Assembly (NCBI RefSeq): GCF_014636295.1
Contig: NZ_BMEC01000011.1
Coordinates: forward strand, 1-64,000
DNA length: 64,000 nucleotides
From: Marivirga lumbricoides
Lineage (GTDB): Bacteria > Bacteroidota > Bacteroidia > Cytophagales > Cyclobacteriaceae
Direction of reading: 5' to 3'
Every line of letters begins with the position of its first letter. The first letter of the stretch is position 1. Shown piece by piece: positions 18,024-28,016 of the stretch. Made by a program: the position numbers and the translations under genes. Under the pieces are notes generated by a model. The model was not told the DNA's origin and searched no databases. It saw only the letters and a list, made by a program, of their open reading frames with translations.

Positions 18024-21000
18024 ATGAAACACATTCTACTTTCTATATTTATTTTTTTAGCCTTATTGGGAGGAAGTTTTGAGACTTTATCTCAACCTTT
18101 CAATTGTTCTAATATAGTTATTGGATCCGGAGGTGGAAACAATATTAATATTGAAGGAGCCAATGGATTGGGAAGGTTTTGTGCCCCTGTTACTGTTAAT
18201 TGGTTTATGTCATTCAAGGCGACTATTCCTCCTGGAGCAAACGTAGATATTATTGTTGACTGGGATGATGGAGAGTTTTCTACGTATGATGCTATTTTAT
18301 CAGGTACAGATTGGATAATAGCCAATGGAAATGGTGATGATTTCGGGACAACACCAGTCTTTCAAGGAATCAATAATGCTAAACATATTTATGAAAACGA
18401 AACAGATGGAGTGTGTTTTTATGAAGTAAGTGCAAGATTAGTAATTGACGGTAATATATGTAATGCTTCTAGAATTCTTGGAAATACCCTAGTTAATTAT
18501 TGGGACATTGATGAAGTTAACCCCGGTAATGTAGCTATAGAACCATTAGAGTTTTTAGTTTGTGCAGGTGATCAGGTCACTTTAAACTTTGATGATGCTA
18601 CAGAATTTAATTGCATAAATTCAGCAGATACAGATATTCCAAATGGAGAAGATCAACGAAATGTAAGATGGACCTATAACACTACTGATGGACCGGCTCC
18701 TGCTGGAAGAATTGACGATGTGCTCTTAGGAAATGGCGTAACACTGGATGGCTCAAATGCTGCTGACCAAAACTATATTGCTCCTACCGGAAATCCTTCA
18801 AATACAGAAATTTATCCCGCTGTAGTAAATCCGGGAGATGCGGTATCAACTACTTTGGATATTACAGTTCCGGCTAGTGCAACAGTTGGAGAAGTGTTTG
18901 AAGTCAAACTCGAAAACTGGGGTCCTTGTAACCCATTAGGTGGTAGTAAACCTGCCATTGAGAGATATGCAATTATTAGAATTGTAGCTCCCCCACAAAA
19001 TCCTAATTTCACTATTTCTTCAGATGCAAATGGTAATAATTTAAAGTCAGTATTTTGTCCTGGTGAGGATATGCGTTTTAGAGGAACAGCTTCTAACCAT
19101 AATGGGAACTTTATCTATCGTTGGGAAGTGTATGATGGCCCTACTGATGCAGGAGCCCCCATATGGACTAGAAATAATGATAGAAATACGTGGCTTTCTG
19201 ATGGCAACACCAACCTTAATGATGTATTTTCTGGTCCTGGTTTTAAACTAGTACGAATGTACGTAAGAAATTCGGACACTAACTTTCAAGGGAATTGTGA
19301 GGTATTTATAGATAAACAAATAGAAATAGTCAGTTCACCAGTAGCTACCATTCAATTTGATGCAGGAGCAGGTATAGAAAATGGCGGGTTATATGAGATT
19401 TGTTTGGAAGATATAGGTTCTTCGTTAGATATATCTTTATATGATCAGTCCACTCTAAAGAATGTTTCTTCAACAACTACCTGGATAATTGAAAAAACCG
19501 TCCCTGGTCCTACTGTATTAATTGATTTAAGAAATGGTCCTATTGGAGCTTCTCTTTTCGATTACCCTGCAAACCCACTTTCTATTACTGAAGCTGGAGA
19601 GTACAGAGTGAGGTTAAGAATAGAGGATGGTTCTACAAACTGTACGAGTACAGATCAATTAATAATACGCGTCTACGATACGCCTTCTGCAGCTTTTAAT
19701 TCTAACCAGGTTTGCGAAGGCAGTAATGATCCTAATAACAAGACATTATTTTCAAGTATAGCTAATAATTTAAATGGAATATCTCCACGAGTTAACGGAG
19801 ATGAAATTGATCGTTGGATGTGGGATTTTAGCTATGATGCAGCTTCAGGATTCAATATCGAAGCAGATTTTGTCAACAATAATGACTTCTCCAGATTTTT
19901 AGATGGAACAAATGGTGCAGAACCTTCAGCGTCAGTTGCCGGTACTTATACAGTTGCGTTGGTTGTGGAATCAGCATTTGGCTGTACTGATACATTAATT
20001 CAAAATGTTACAGTTAAATTAAACCCTGATGCTGACATTGAAGCTACTTATACAAATGATTATCTAACAAATAATGCAGGAGATTCATATACAGGAGCTG
20101 CTATATGCCCAGGAACATTCTTAAGTTTTACAAATACCAGTGATGCCTCCATTAACTCTGATCCTGAATTAGCAACAGTTTCCTATGAATTAGAAATTGA
20201 GGATTTTAGTGGTAATATTAGCACACAACCAATAGGAGCACCCGGTTCTGCTAGTGAAACTATAGAAACTGATGCTTTTAATAATTTAACAGGAAGTAAT
20301 CAAAATTACAAAGTAAGAATTGTTGCTACTGGTGCCAATAGTTGTGAAGTTATAAGCCCTGAGATTAATGTACTGGTCTTGCCTGCTGTACAAGCTAATT
20401 TTGATATTTTTGATGGAATACCTGGAGATGCGGGTACAAGTTTATACAATAGTGGGGCCGTATATTGCTCTCCTTATGAATTTTATTTTGAAACTGATCA
20501 GGATACTGAAGATTTCAATGCTGACCAGTATCTCTGGACTGTAACTGATGCAGGGACAGGAACGGTATTGGATACGAGAACAGTAAACATCAGTTCAGAT
20601 GCAAATCCGCAGCAATATTCTTATAATTTTACAAATACTAGCTCTTCAACAAGAGCATTTGATATTAACCTTGATGTTATTACAAATAACTTCTGTGTAA
20701 GTGCAAGAAGTAAGAGAATAGAATTGGAACCACAACCTATCGGAGATTTCACATTAGAACAAACTGTTGTATCATGCTCTCCTGACCCAATTGTTCAATT
20801 GAGATTTGAGGCTCAGCAAACCGGTTTGGGAGCATATAATTGGAGCATTCCAGTTGGTTTTGCAGATACTGTGTCTACTGTTGGAGGTACGGGTACTGAT
20901 TTCTTCGTTGTAACATTTAACCGTCCTCCAAATGGTGCAGGTGATCTGAATTACTCCATTCAGCTTATTACTGAAACTTTAGCTGGTTGCCCCAGCGTAC

Positions 21001-24000
21001 CTATTTCTTACAATGGGACTATTGAAGAGACAGAAATTATTAACATTAATGCTAGCTTTACTCCTGCTGCTGCAGATGTATGTCTACCAGCCATCTTTGA
21101 TTTTGAAAATACAACAACTACATTCCCATCAACTGCAAAATGGTCATTTGAAATAAGCAGATTTGTTTCTGGTAGTTACGTATTGGAGGAGACATTAAAT
21201 GGCACAAACTTTCCTGGCAATGAAGATTTTACTAGTCCTATCCAATATGAGTTTACTCAACCAGGGCAATATAGAATTGATTTAGTTGCTGTGGCTGAAA
21301 GTAACTGTGTATTTTATCTGGCTACTCCTTCTGAAATTACTATTAGAGATAGGCCACAAGTAAGATTCAGAACCAATGTAAATCAAGGATGCTCACCTTT
21401 ATCTAATATCAACTTACAAGGAACTTCTGTCAATCTATCTGGTAATGCAAGTAGTTTTGATATGTATTACGAAGTTATTAACCCCAACACTGGAGTAATA
21501 TTTACAAGTAATATTTTTAGTGGAAATGGTAATCAGCTTAATGGAGTAACTGTAGATACAATATTGACCAACCCAACTACTGCTAATATTGATTTTGAGA
21601 TTAAAGTATATGCATTTAATCCAGCTTTCCCTTCTTGTATTAATGACTCAAGTGTTTTTGTAAGAGTATTTCCAGAGCCGCAGATCGACTTTGCTGTTAC
21701 TTCTACTAACCCTGCTTGTGAGGCTGATTATTCATTTGATTTCGAAGTACTCGGCACTTCAATTTATCCTGCTGGAACAACTTTCCGCTGGAACTTTGGA
21801 GATGGGTCAACAGTGATTTCACCATCATTAACCCAAACTAAAACCTATAGTAACCCAAATGGTACTGGTGGGCCGTTTACTTACACTGTAGAATTAATTG
21901 CCCAAACACCTGATGGATGTACAAGTAGCATCTCTCATGATGTTACATTACTACCTTTAGTAAGACCAGGATTCTTTTTGCTGAACATTGCCGGCTGTAC
22001 ACCTTTTGAGGTAGAAATTAGAGGGAATGCACAAGGTACGGGTATTACTAATAATATTGTATATGAAAAAAGACTGCTAGGATCATCTACCTGGACACCT
22101 TTTACAAATGCAGCAACAGGGTCTGGTGATGTAATTGAAACTTTTACCAATACCACAGGAGCCCCTGGTTCGGATCAGGTTTATGAAATCCGACAAATTG
22201 TTACAGGTAATGGACCATGCTCAGCTACATCACCAATACAAACTGTTACAATTTATCCGGAACCTGTGCTTCCTACTATTGTGGGGCCTCAAATAGTATG
22301 CGAAAATGAGCAAAATGTAGAGTATGCAATTTTGCACAGGCCAAACTACACTTATCAATGGGAAGTTCCTGCTTCTGCATTTATTGCCAGTAGAAGCCCT
22401 AATAATGATACTATTTTGGTAAGCTACGGGCCAACCCCGGCAAATCCTAATCCTCAAATAGCAGTAACAGTAACTGATGCTAACCAATGTAAAGGTGCTA
22501 AAGTAACTTTACCTGTTAATATAGTATCAGGCCCCACTGCTTCTTTATCTCTCACCGGCCCTACTTCAATTTGTCCCGGAGAGACTACCGACATAACAGT
22601 TAGTCTTAATGGCCCTGGAACTGATGCTACAATTGGATATGACGTGGTCATTTATAACGGATTTACAGATACTACACTTTTAAACATACAAGATGGCTTT
22701 GTATTCCAACCTAGTCCTACTCAGTCAAGCAACTTCTCTATACGGTCTGTTGTAGATTTGGAATACCCTTCATGTCCAGGCAGGCCTTCTCCCGCTGATG
22801 TCCGCGTTAATGTAAACAATGCTCCTACTGCTTCCATTTCAGGTGATGCAACAATCTGTAATGGTGAAACAACTAACATTAGGGTGGTTTTAACAGGACA
22901 AGCACCTTGGACTGTTGAATACACTGATGATGGTGGAGTAACAACAAAATTTGTAAATTCTAGCAGTTCAGTATTTTCAATACCTGTCTCACCTACTCAA
23001 AATACAAGTTATCAGTTAGTGGGCGTGGTAGATAATATATGTACCGGTACTGTAGGTCCTGAAGTAGTTAGTATTGATGTAAATCAATTACCTACTGGTA
23101 ACATTTTTACTGCAGACCTTAATCCTCAAGTATGTGTAGGATCCGAAATTGCATTATTTGTTCAACTTACTGGATTTGGTCCTTGGTCTATTACTTATAA
23201 TGATGGTACCAACAGTTATAGCATAAATAATATACAATTACAGCATGATCCTACAATCCCTGGTGCAAATACAATCTTTCCTTTTACAGATATTCCAACT
23301 AATGCTTCAACGACTTACACATTAACTGAAGTAATTGATTCGAGAGGATGTAGAAATGTAAGTCCTTCTTCTGTAACAGTGAATTTGTTTCCGGTACCAC
23401 AAGCACGTATGACAACTACTGGCGGACTAAATTCTGTATCGATTTGTGAAGGAGAAAGTGTGCCATTAAATTTTAATTTCCCTTCTGGCGCTGCACCATT
23501 TGATATTCAGATAGCTGTGAATGATTTCGACACACTGAAACTTGATGATGTTGCTAATCCAGGATCTATTACTATAGATACTCTTGCTGAAAATACTACA
23601 TTCAGAATAGTATCTCTGGTGGACAATAATGGTTGTACCACTACTGATTTAGGGTTACCGGTAAGAATAAATGTACGTGAAAGACCTACTGCGGTTTTAT
23701 CCGGTGTAGATTCTATCTGTTATGGAGAGGAAACCAACCTCACTTTTAATTTTACTGGAAAAGGACCTTGGACAGTCACTTATAATAATGGCATAAAAGA
23801 TACTACATTTACTACGCCATTTAACAGGCATTTTGAGTTGGTAAGTCCTGAAGTAACTACAGAATACACCTTAGTTTCTGTTACAGATAGTAATTCGCCA
23901 ACCTGTAGCGGACCTGTTTCAGGTACTGCCAATATCGAGGTGGCTGCAGAATTAATAGCCAGCTTTACCGCTACGCCTGAAAATATGATTTTACCTGACA

Positions 24001-25016
24001 GAACAATTACCATCACGAATACAACTACTAATAAAGAAGAGTGGGATTATTTATGGCAGTTTGGTGATAGTACTACATCTACAGCGGTAGACCCTGGCAC
24101 GCATGTATATGATACATATGGTACTTATTTTTTAACCATGACGGCCACTTCCAAAAATGGTAAATGTTCTGACAATTTCCAGACAATTATTGAAATAGAT
24201 GCAATTCCGGCTATCGTAGACTTTGACGCCACCCCAAGGGTAGGCTGTCTGCCATTGACAGTGCAGTTTGAAAACTTAACACAGTTTGCAGATTCTACTA
24301 CTTATCTCTGGGATTTTGGGGATAATCAGTCCACACGGGTAATCAATCCTCAACATACTTATACGAGACCAGGCACCTACCGCGTAAGGTTATCAGCCAA
24401 TAATATTACGGGCGTACCTGTGGAGAAGGTAGAAGAACAGTTTATTACTGTATATGAAACTCCTGAAGCTATTTTTAATGTGAAAAGAGGATTTGAGCAG
24501 GTATTTACTGAAGAAAGAGTGGAGTTCTCCAATTCCAGTAATAATGCAGATCAATTCCTATGGAATTTTGGAGATGGCAACGAAAGCAACGAGTTTGAGC
24601 CGGTTCACATGTATGCAGACAGTGGTATTTATGATATTACATTAGTGGCGATTAATAGTTCAACAGGGTGTGCAGATACCCTAAGAAAAAGATCACAGGT
24701 AATGGTGCTAACTGATGGAGAATTCAAAGTACCGAACGCTTTCACACCAAGTAGAGGCGGCCAGGGAAGCGGGAGTGATAATCCTCAGGATAATGATTTC
24801 TTCCGTCCGATTGTGAATGGTGCACAGCAGTACAACCTCAAAATCTTTAACAGATGGGGTGAATTACTCTTTGAATCGAATGACAAAGAAGTGGGATGGG
24901 ATGGCTACTATAAAGGTGAGCTCATGCCAATGGGTGTGTACGTTTTCAGGCTAGAAATTATCTATGAAAATGGACGAAGAGAAGTTAAACTGGGCGATGT
25001 AACTTTGGTGAGATAG
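18024..25016 (+). CDS. Giant PKD-repeat surface protein with T9SS type B sorting domain
   Basis: A 2330-residue secreted protein. It starts with a signal peptide (MKHILLSIFIFLALLGGSF) and continues as many beta-sandwich modules of PKD/Ig type. Clear PKD motifs include WNFGDG near residue 1256, LWQFGD near 2010, LWDFGDN near 2095 and LWNFGDGN near 2179. From about 1480 to 1960 several related segments of about 90-100 residues each begin with an I-C-x-G-E/Q-x-T/V-x-I/L pattern and contain G-P-W-T/S-V/I-x-Y. The last 100 residues (from FKVPNAFTPSRGG, about 2234) form the gliding-associated CHU_C domain, with IFNRWGELLFES and GWDGYYKG, which directs export by the type IX system. It is probably a SprB-like adhesin or matrix protein, expressed with the SprF-like gene one base downstream. 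Confidence 0.92.
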   Translation: MKHILLSIFIFLALLGGSFETLSQPFNCSNIVIGSGGGNNINIEGANGLGRFCAPVTVNWFMSFKATIPPGANVDIIVDWDDGEFSTYDAILSGTDWIIANGNGDDFGTTPVFQGINNAKHIYENETDGVCFYEVSARLVIDGNICNASRILGNTLVNYWDIDEVNPGNVAIEPLEFLVCAGDQVTLNFDDATEFNCINSADTDIPNGEDQRNVRWTYNTTDGPAPAGRIDDVLLGNGVTLDGSNAADQNYIAPTGNPSNTEIYPAVVNPGDAVSTTLDITVPASATVGEVFEVKLENWGPCNPLGGSKPAIERYAIIRIVAPPQNPNFTISSDANGNNLKSVFCPGEDMRFRGTASNHNGNFIYRWEVYDGPTDAGAPIWTRNNDRNTWLSDGNTNLNDVFSGPGFKLVRMYVRNSDTNFQGNCEVFIDKQIEIVSSPVATIQFDAGAGIENGGLYEICLEDIGSSLDISLYDQSTLKNVSSTTTWIIEKTVPGPTVLIDLRNGPIGASLFDYPANPLSITEAGEYRVRLRIEDGSTNCTSTDQLIIRVYDTPSAAFNSNQVCEGSNDPNNKTLFSSIANNLNGISPRVNGDEIDRWMWDFSYDAASGFNIEADFVNNNDFSRFLDGTNGAEPSASVAGTYTVALVVESAFGCTDTLIQNVTVKLNPDADIEATYTNDYLTNNAGDSYTGAAICPGTFLSFTNTSDASINSDPELATVSYELEIEDFSGNISTQPIGAPGSASETIETDAFNNLTGSNQNYKVRIVATGANSCEVISPEINVLVLPAVQANFDIFDGIPGDAGTSLYNSGAVYCSPYEFYFETDQDTEDFNADQYLWTVTDAGTGTVLDTRTVNISSDANPQQYSYNFTNTSSSTRAFDINLDVITNNFCVSARSKRIELEPQPIGDFTLEQTVVSCSPDPIVQLRFEAQQTGLGAYNWSIPVGFADTVSTVGGTGTDFFVVTFNRPPNGAGDLNYSIQLITETLAGCPSVPISYNGTIEETEIININASFTPAAADVCLPAIFDFENTTTTFPSTAKWSFEISRFVSGSYVLEETLNGTNFPGNEDFTSPIQYEFTQPGQYRIDLVAVAESNCVFYLATPSEITIRDRPQVRFRTNVNQGCSPLSNINLQGTSVNLSGNASSFDMYYEVINPNTGVIFTSNIFSGNGNQLNGVTVDTILTNPTTANIDFEIKVYAFNPAFPSCINDSSVFVRVFPEPQIDFAVTSTNPACEADYSFDFEVLGTSIYPAGTTFRWNFGDGSTVISPSLTQTKTYSNPNGTGGPFTYTVELIAQTPDGCTSSISHDVTLLPLVRPGFFLLNIAGCTPFEVEIRGNAQGTGITNNIVYEKRLLGSSTWTPFTNAATGSGDVIETFTNTTGAPGSDQVYEIRQIVTGNGPCSATSPIQTVTIYPEPVLPTIVGPQIVCENEQNVEYAILHRPNYTYQWEVPASAFIASRSPNNDTILVSYGPTPANPNPQIAVTVTDANQCKGAKVTLPVNIVSGPTASLSLTGPTSICPGETTDITVSLNGPGTDATIGYDVVIYNGFTDTTLLNIQDGFVFQPSPTQSSNFSIRSVVDLEYPSCPGRPSPADVRVNVNNAPTASISGDATICNGETTNIRVVLTGQAPWTVEYTDDGGVTTKFVNSSSSVFSIPVSPTQNTSYQLVGVVDNICTGTVGPEVVSIDVNQLPTGNIFTADLNPQVCVGSEIALFVQLTGFGPWSITYNDGTNSYSINNIQLQHDPTIPGANTIFPFTDIPTNASTTYTLTEVIDSRGCRNVSPSSVTVNLFPVPQARMTTTGGLNSVSICEGESVPLNFNFPSGAAPFDIQIAVNDFDTLKLDDVANPGSITIDTLAENTTFRIVSLVDNNGCTTTDLGLPVRINVRERPTAVLSGVDSICYGEETNLTFNFTGKGPWTVTYNNGIKDTTFTTPFNRHFELVSPEVTTEYTLVSVTDSNSPTCSGPVSGTANIEVAAELIASFTATPENMILPDRTITITNTTTNKEEWDYLWQFGDSTTSTAVDPGTHVYDTYGTYFLTMTATSKNGKCSDNFQTIIEIDAIPAIVDFDATPRVGCLPLTVQFENLTQFADSTTYLWDFGDNQSTRVINPQHTYTRPGTYRVRLSANNITGVPVEKVEEQFITVYETPEAIFNVKRGFEQVFTEERVEFSNSSNNADQFLWNFGDGNESNEFEPVHMYADSGIYDITLVAINSSTGCADTLRKRSQVMVLTDGEFKVPNAFTPSRGGQGSGSDNPQDNDFFRPIVNGAQQYNLKIFNRWGELLFESNDKEVGWDGYYKGELMPMGVYVFRLEIIYENGRREVKLGDVTLVR

Positions 25017-25017
25017 T

Positions 25018-26103
25018 ATGAAAAACCAGGAATTTTTAAATACTCAGGAATTAGTCATTAAAAATTTAAACAGAAGGAGAAAGTTGGATATACTTATCAG
25101 AAAAATTGGAATTTTATTGATGACAGGAATGCTGGCTTTTGCATCTATTGAAGTAAAAGCTCAGGATTTTCAATTCTCTCAGTATTATGCTTCTCCTCTG
25201 TATTTAAATCCTGCCTTTACAGGTACTGGTAAGATGCACCGCCTGAATATTAACGGCAGGCTTCAATGGCCTAATTTACCTAAGGCCTACAGAACAATGG
25301 CAGTTTCTTATGATTATAACTTAGAATCCCTTAGCAGTGGCTTTGGCTTATTACTGACTAATGATGTAGCAGGGTCCGGTAACCTGGGTAATACCAATGT
25401 GGGTTTCCTTTATTCCTATAAAGCACAAATCAACAAAAAATTAGTGATCTCAGCCGGAACTCACTTTGCTTACAACTTTACAGGTTTAAATTCCAGTGGC
25501 TTAACGCTGGGTGACCAATTAGCGGACGATAGAAGTGTCTCTTTTGATGGGGAGTTATCTAATGTACAAAAAGTGAGATATTTCGATTTTTCATCAGGAA
25601 TTTTAGCCTATACTAAAATGTTTTGGGCAGGAGTGGCATTTCATCACATCACCGAACCTAACCAGTCTCTAATAGGAGATACTAATCCATTGGATATGAA
25701 GGTATCTGTGCATGGTGGAATAAGAATTCCATTGTACCGAGGCCCTAAGGAGTTTGACAATATTTCCAGCATAGCTCCTTCTTTTATATATAAGCAGCAA
25801 GGAGAGTTTAACCAGCTGGATCTTGGAATCAACTGGCATTATAATCCTATTTCCGCGGGTGTTTGGTACCGTGGTGTACCTTTTGGCAAAGCTGAAAACT
25901 CCAATATTTATGATAGGGATGCATTGATTTTCATGTTTGGCTTAAAGTTTCCTGACTTTGAAGTGGGCTATAGTTATGATTTTACCATTTCAGATATTGG
26001 GGATGCTTCTGGTGGCGCACATGAAATTTCTATTGTCTACGATTTTGTTGCTAAATTTAAGAAGAAAAGAAAAGAGCGATTTTTGCCTTGTCCTTCTTTT
26101 TAA
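25018..26103 (+). CDS. PorP/SprF-family outer-membrane protein of type IX secretion
   Basis: A 361-residue protein starting one base after the adhesin stop codon. After a long basic n-region there is a hydrophobic stretch (GILLMTGMLAFASIEVKAQ, cleavage near residue 48), then the diagnostic family start FQFSQYYASPLYLNPAFTGT. The remainder is beta-rich with alternating hydrophobic residues, as expected for an outer-membrane barrel, and ends with a basic KFKKKRKER tail. SprF-type proteins are paired with giant CHU_C adhesins and help their surface delivery or anchoring. A shorter start near residue 34 is also possible. Confidence 0.92.
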   Translation: MKNQEFLNTQELVIKNLNRRRKLDILIRKIGILLMTGMLAFASIEVKAQDFQFSQYYASPLYLNPAFTGTGKMHRLNINGRLQWPNLPKAYRTMAVSYDYNLESLSSGFGLLLTNDVAGSGNLGNTNVGFLYSYKAQINKKLVISAGTHFAYNFTGLNSSGLTLGDQLADDRSVSFDGELSNVQKVRYFDFSSGILAYTKMFWAGVAFHHITEPNQSLIGDTNPLDMKVSVHGGIRIPLYRGPKEFDNISSIAPSFIYKQQGEFNQLDLGINWHYNPISAGVWYRGVPFGKAENSNIYDRDALIFMFGLKFPDFEVGYSYDFTISDIGDASGGAHEISIVYDFVAKFKKKRKERFLPCPSF

Positions 26104-26144
26104 AAAATTAAGCCCGATTATCCAAATTAACTCACCCGATCTAA

Positions 26145-27555
26145 CCGTCATTGCGAACATGCTATTATTTCAATGTCAATTGAAATAATTCATGTGTGGC
26201 AATCTTTTGCTTTGGAACTTCATACGTATTACCTAGATTTCATAAGACTGCCGCGGTTTGCTATGGCTTCATAAAAGCCATGAGGAAAACCTCGCAGTGA
26301 CGGGTTCTTCTAGATTAGCAGTTTCAACAATATCACTTTCTATTAAATCCCCCCAGCCCCCTTTTTAGGAAAGGGGGAGAACGATCTCAGAAAGTTTGAT
26401 AGTGAGTAATCAGCATTGGAATTACCTTTTAATTAAATCGTTATTTAAGCCAAAGGCAACTCAGAGTTTTAAGAGGTACGAGGAAAATATCAGGAATCTT
26501 TACAATGATGTGCAACATCATTATCAGCAACAGCAAAATAATAGATATTTCAACCGTAGCTTTCAATCTTTAGATTCTCGACTGCTCGGGAATGACGATC
26601 AATTTAACTTAATGGGTCAAAAATCAATGGCTATGCCAAATTGTACCGTCATTGTGAACATGCTATTCTTGCGGTGTAACCGGAAGAATTTATGTGTGGC
26701 AATCTTTTAATTTAGACACACTAAACGTATTGTCTACATTTCATAAGACTGCCGCGGTTTTCTATGGCTTCCATAAAGCTATGAGGAAAACCTCGAAGTG
26801 AAGAGTTCTTCTAGATTAGCAGTTTCAACAATATCACTCTCAAATAAATCCCCCCACCCCCTTTAAAAAAGGGGGAGAACGATCTCGGAAAGTTTGATAG
26901 TTAGTAATCAGCATTGGAATTACCTTTTAATTAAATCGTCATTCCAGAAGGTTTCGGAGAGCAACGAAGAAAGCTATCTGGAATCTTTACAATGATGTGC
27001 ACATCATTACCATCAACAGTAAAATAATAGATATTTCAACCTAGGTTTCAATCTTTAGATTCCCGACTGCTCGGGAATGACGATCAATTTAACAGAATGA
27101 GTCAAAAATCAATAGCTATGACAAGTTGTACCGTTATTGTGAACATCCTATTATTTCAATGTCAATTGAAATAATTCATGTGTGGCAATCTTTTAATTTA
27201 GAACTTCATACGTATTGTCTACATTTCTTAAGACTGCCGCGGTTTTCTATGGCTTCCAAAAAGCCATGAGTAAAACCTCACAGTAACGAGTTCTATTAGT
27301 GATTTCAAGGTAAAACAATCTTATCCTTTTTACAAACCAATAAAATCCCCCCTGCCCCCTTTTAAGAAAGGGGGAGAGCGATCTCGGAAAGTTTGATAGT
27401 TAGTAATCAGCATTGGAATTACCTTTTAATTAAATCGTTATTTAAGCCAAAGGCAACTCAGAATTTTACGAGGTACGAGGAAAACATCAGGAATCTTTAC
27501 AATGAGGTGCAACATCATTACCAGCAACAATAAACTAAGCGATATTCAACCACTG
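26145..27555. repeat. Three tandem copies of a ~0.5-kb non-coding repeat
   Basis: Copies begin with CCGTCATTG or its variant at 26145, 26646 and 27131, so the spacings are 501 and 485 bases; the third is cut short near 27555. Matching landmarks recur in order in each copy: GTGTGGCAATCTTTT, AAGACTGCCGCGGTTT, TCCCCCC-GCCCCCTTTT followed by GGGGGAGA, GATCTCGGAAAGTTTGATAG, CAGCATTGGAATTACCTTTT and AATCTTTACAATGA. Copies 1 and 2 also carry TAGATTCTCGACTGCTCGGG-type hairpins. Each unit is a mosaic of short palindromes of the kind scattered in Bacteroidota intergenic DNA. Open frames inside (for example 26396-26710) follow the repeat and are not credible genes. Confidence 0.85.
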
Positions 27556-27600
27556 GTTGAAATCATGAGATACCACAGTCCCGATAACCTACAATTGATA

Positions 27601-27615
27601 CGAGCTAAAAGCTCG
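27601..27615. terminator. Short perfect hairpin beyond the RHS cassette
   Basis: CGAGCT and AGCTCG pair around AAA. It lies 21 bases beyond the 3' end of the minus-strand immunity-like gene. On the minus strand no T tract follows, so termination is only a possibility. Confidence 0.35.
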
Positions 27616-27635
27616 CACCAGCTGGGGCTAGTCGA

Positions 27636-28016
27636 TCATTTTTGTTCAACAATATTAAGTACGTATTGATGATGAAAAATTATTATAAGATAATAAGCTA
27701 TAAAAAAACTAATTCCTGAAAAAGATGTAAATAAATGAAATTTCCATGATAAAAAACTGAAATTTAAAAAGAAAAAACTTAATACAAATGATAATAATAT
27801 TAGACTAAGTATTATTATTAAATAATTAGCCTTAGAATATAAGTAGTACTCATCACTTTTCCCCATTTTATATATATATGTATATATAAAAGGCTGTAAA
27901 TATAAATTATTATTATCTTTTAATTTGAAGCCATTTTTAACAGATTTAAGTTCAATTCCATTCTTAAGTAGTTTATTTTTATCATTTAATATCTTAATAT
28001 TAGTTTTCTTATTCAT
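27636..28016 (-). CDS. Small two-helix membrane protein, candidate RHS immunity protein
   Basis: A 126-residue protein with a Lys/Asn-rich first 60 residues and two hydrophobic segments (about 66-90 and 94-117). It has no recognised domain. The ATG at 28016 overlaps the end of the RHS-tail gene by 8 bases, the arrangement expected of an immunity gene following its toxin. The high AT content and Lys/Asn/Ile-rich composition differ from neighbouring housekeeping genes and suggest recent acquisition. The immunity role is inferred from position only. Confidence 0.6.
   Translation of the reverse strand: MNKKTNIKILNDKNKLLKNGIELKSVKNGFKLKDNNNLYLQPFIYTYIYKMGKSDEYYLYSKANYLIIILSLILLSFVLSFFFLNFSFLSWKFHLFTSFSGISFFIAYYLIIIFHHQYVLNIVEQK

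Noticed and set aside
22230-22487. Antisense open frames within the adhesin gene
   Set aside because: They are shadows of the long coding frame; the sense protein is clearly real.
26396-26710. A 104-codon frame inside the repeat array
   Set aside because: It is made of the repeated non-coding sequence and crosses from one repeat copy to the next; the other copies do not keep it open.
26145-27555. Possible CRISPR array
   Set aside because: The repeat unit is about 0.5 kb with three copies; there are no short regular repeats with unique spacers and no cas genes.
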